64,000 nt of DNA from Taibaiella soli. Lineage in GTDB: Bacteria; Bacteroidota; Bacteroidia; Chitinophagales; Chitinophagaceae. The stretch lies in NCBI RefSeq assembly GCF_003236175.1, contig NZ_QKTW01000002.1:233021-297020 (forward strand), given 5' to 3'. Both the position numbers and the translations under genes were made by a program. Positions within the stretch are counted from its first letter, which is position 1; each line of letters opens with the position of its first letter. Below, piece by piece: positions 63,504 through 64,000 of this stretch. The notes beneath the pieces were generated by a model. The model worked only from the letters and a program-made list of their open reading frames with translations, made no database searches and was not told the origin of the DNA.

Positions 63504-63767
63504 TTTAAATCATTTCCAGTTTCGTCTCCTTTCTCATTTCGGAATTTCAACGCTGGCATAGTTTTCATGCAGGAATAAAAGTTAATTCGCCGACGACTAT
63601 TTGAAGAACCGGAAGAGATTACACCGGCCTGTGTATTTCTTGCATCGCAGCAATGATCTGGTTATATCATGGGTGAAGTGTTGCCTGTTGTTGATGATTA
63701 TTCGGGGAATTAAATTCAAAAGCCAAAATCAAAAGGGGACAACTGTCAATTGTCAACTGCGGAAAAA
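63504..63767. other. Intergenic region before the last gene
   Basis: No convincing gene; a short plus-strand frame (63601-63852) lacks protein character. It contains CAACTGTCAATTGTCAACTG (63740-63759), another copy of the simple TTGACAG-type repeats. Confidence 0.4.
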
Positions 63768-64000
63768 ATGTTTAAGCTATACGAGGAAATATTTAAGGAG
63801 GGGCGGTATCCCGTGCTGGTACAGAATCTGGCGCTTTTTGTTGTGCCCCTGATAGCAGGCATACTGTTGCGTTATTTGTTGTCATGGCTGGCAAAAAGAA
63901 GAGCAAAGAAAACAGCAGCATACTCGTTCTTCAGGTCGATGATCACGTATCTGGCCCGTCCTGTGACGATTTGGCTGCCGTTGCTATTTATTAAAATCTC
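63768..64000 (+). CDS. Probable mechanosensitive ion channel family protein (5' end only)
   Basis: From the ATG at 63768 the frame stays open to the window end (77 codons). It reads as a membrane protein N-terminus: a short amphipathic start (FKLYEEIFKEGRYP), a hydrophobic helix (LALFVVPLIAGILLRYLLSW), a basic cluster (LAKRRAKKTAA) and a second helix beginning at ITYLARPVTIWLPLLF. The pattern resembles the N-terminus of MscS-type proteins in Bacteroidota, but the diagnostic channel domain lies beyond the window. The purine-rich sequence just upstream of the ATG supports this start. Confidence 0.5.
   Translation, partial: MFKLYEEIFKEGRYPVLVQNLALFVVPLIAGILLRYLLSWLAKRRAKKTAAYSFFRSMITYLARPVTIWLPLLFIKI

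Overview
The window looks like chromosome of a Bacteroidota species, most likely a chitinophaga-type relative. Five genes end in type IX secretion system (T9SS) sorting domains. The sensor kinases are of the Bacteroidota two-component-propeller type. Upstream regions contain the Bacteroidota promoter form TTTG-N19-21-TAnnTTTG (clearest in front of gap). No rRNA, tRNA, CRISPR array, insertion sequence or phage gene was recognised.

Layout. 1-2.5 kb: glycolytic genes pgk and gap on the minus strand, each with its own terminator. 2.9-8.3 kb: a very long Ig-repeat surface protein with a type B T9SS/gliding C-terminus. 8.4-15.0 kb: a plus-strand cluster of a SpeD-like decarboxylase, a zinc-ribbon/DUF4178 membrane protein, a tiny membrane protein, a membrane-fused spermidine-synthase-like protein, a Tat/lipoprotein FAD amine-oxidase-like protein and a polytopic membrane protein, split by a six-copy ~58-bp tandem repeat. 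15.3-23.4 kb: an SpvB/FG-GAP/RHS giant protein with a polymorphic C-terminus, a lipoprotein that could be its immunity partner, a small barrel-like protein and a mini-YD/T9SS protein. 23.6-26.2 kb: a lipoprotein and a divergent ClC protein. 26.3-28.3 kb: a minus-strand arsenic operon (arsR, DUF6428, arsC, aquaporin) with no arsenite pump inside it. 28.5-33.8 kb: a PEBP protein, a small secreted protein, a PAS histidine kinase followed by a REC-CNB-HTH fusion, a coiled-coil protein and a small barrel. 33.9-46.5 kb: a VWA/GEVED T9SS protein, a T9SS protein and two paralogous propeller-kinase/LuxR-regulator pairs. 46.9-52.6 kb: two mechanistically different sulfatases and two outer-membrane-type proteins. 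52.7-55.5 kb: a TPR kinase converging on a LuxR regulator. 56.2-63.4 kb: a 2412-residue T9SS surface protein. 63.8 kb-end: the start of a probable mechanosensitive-channel gene.

Two themes stand out. The window is rich in cell-surface protein genes interleaved with kinase/regulator pairs whose regulator is often inverted. The 8.4-15 kb cluster pairs polyamine-type enzymes with membrane proteins of unknown role and is the best candidate for an undescribed system. Functions were inferred from recognisable motifs and family resemblance read by eye; no database search was run.
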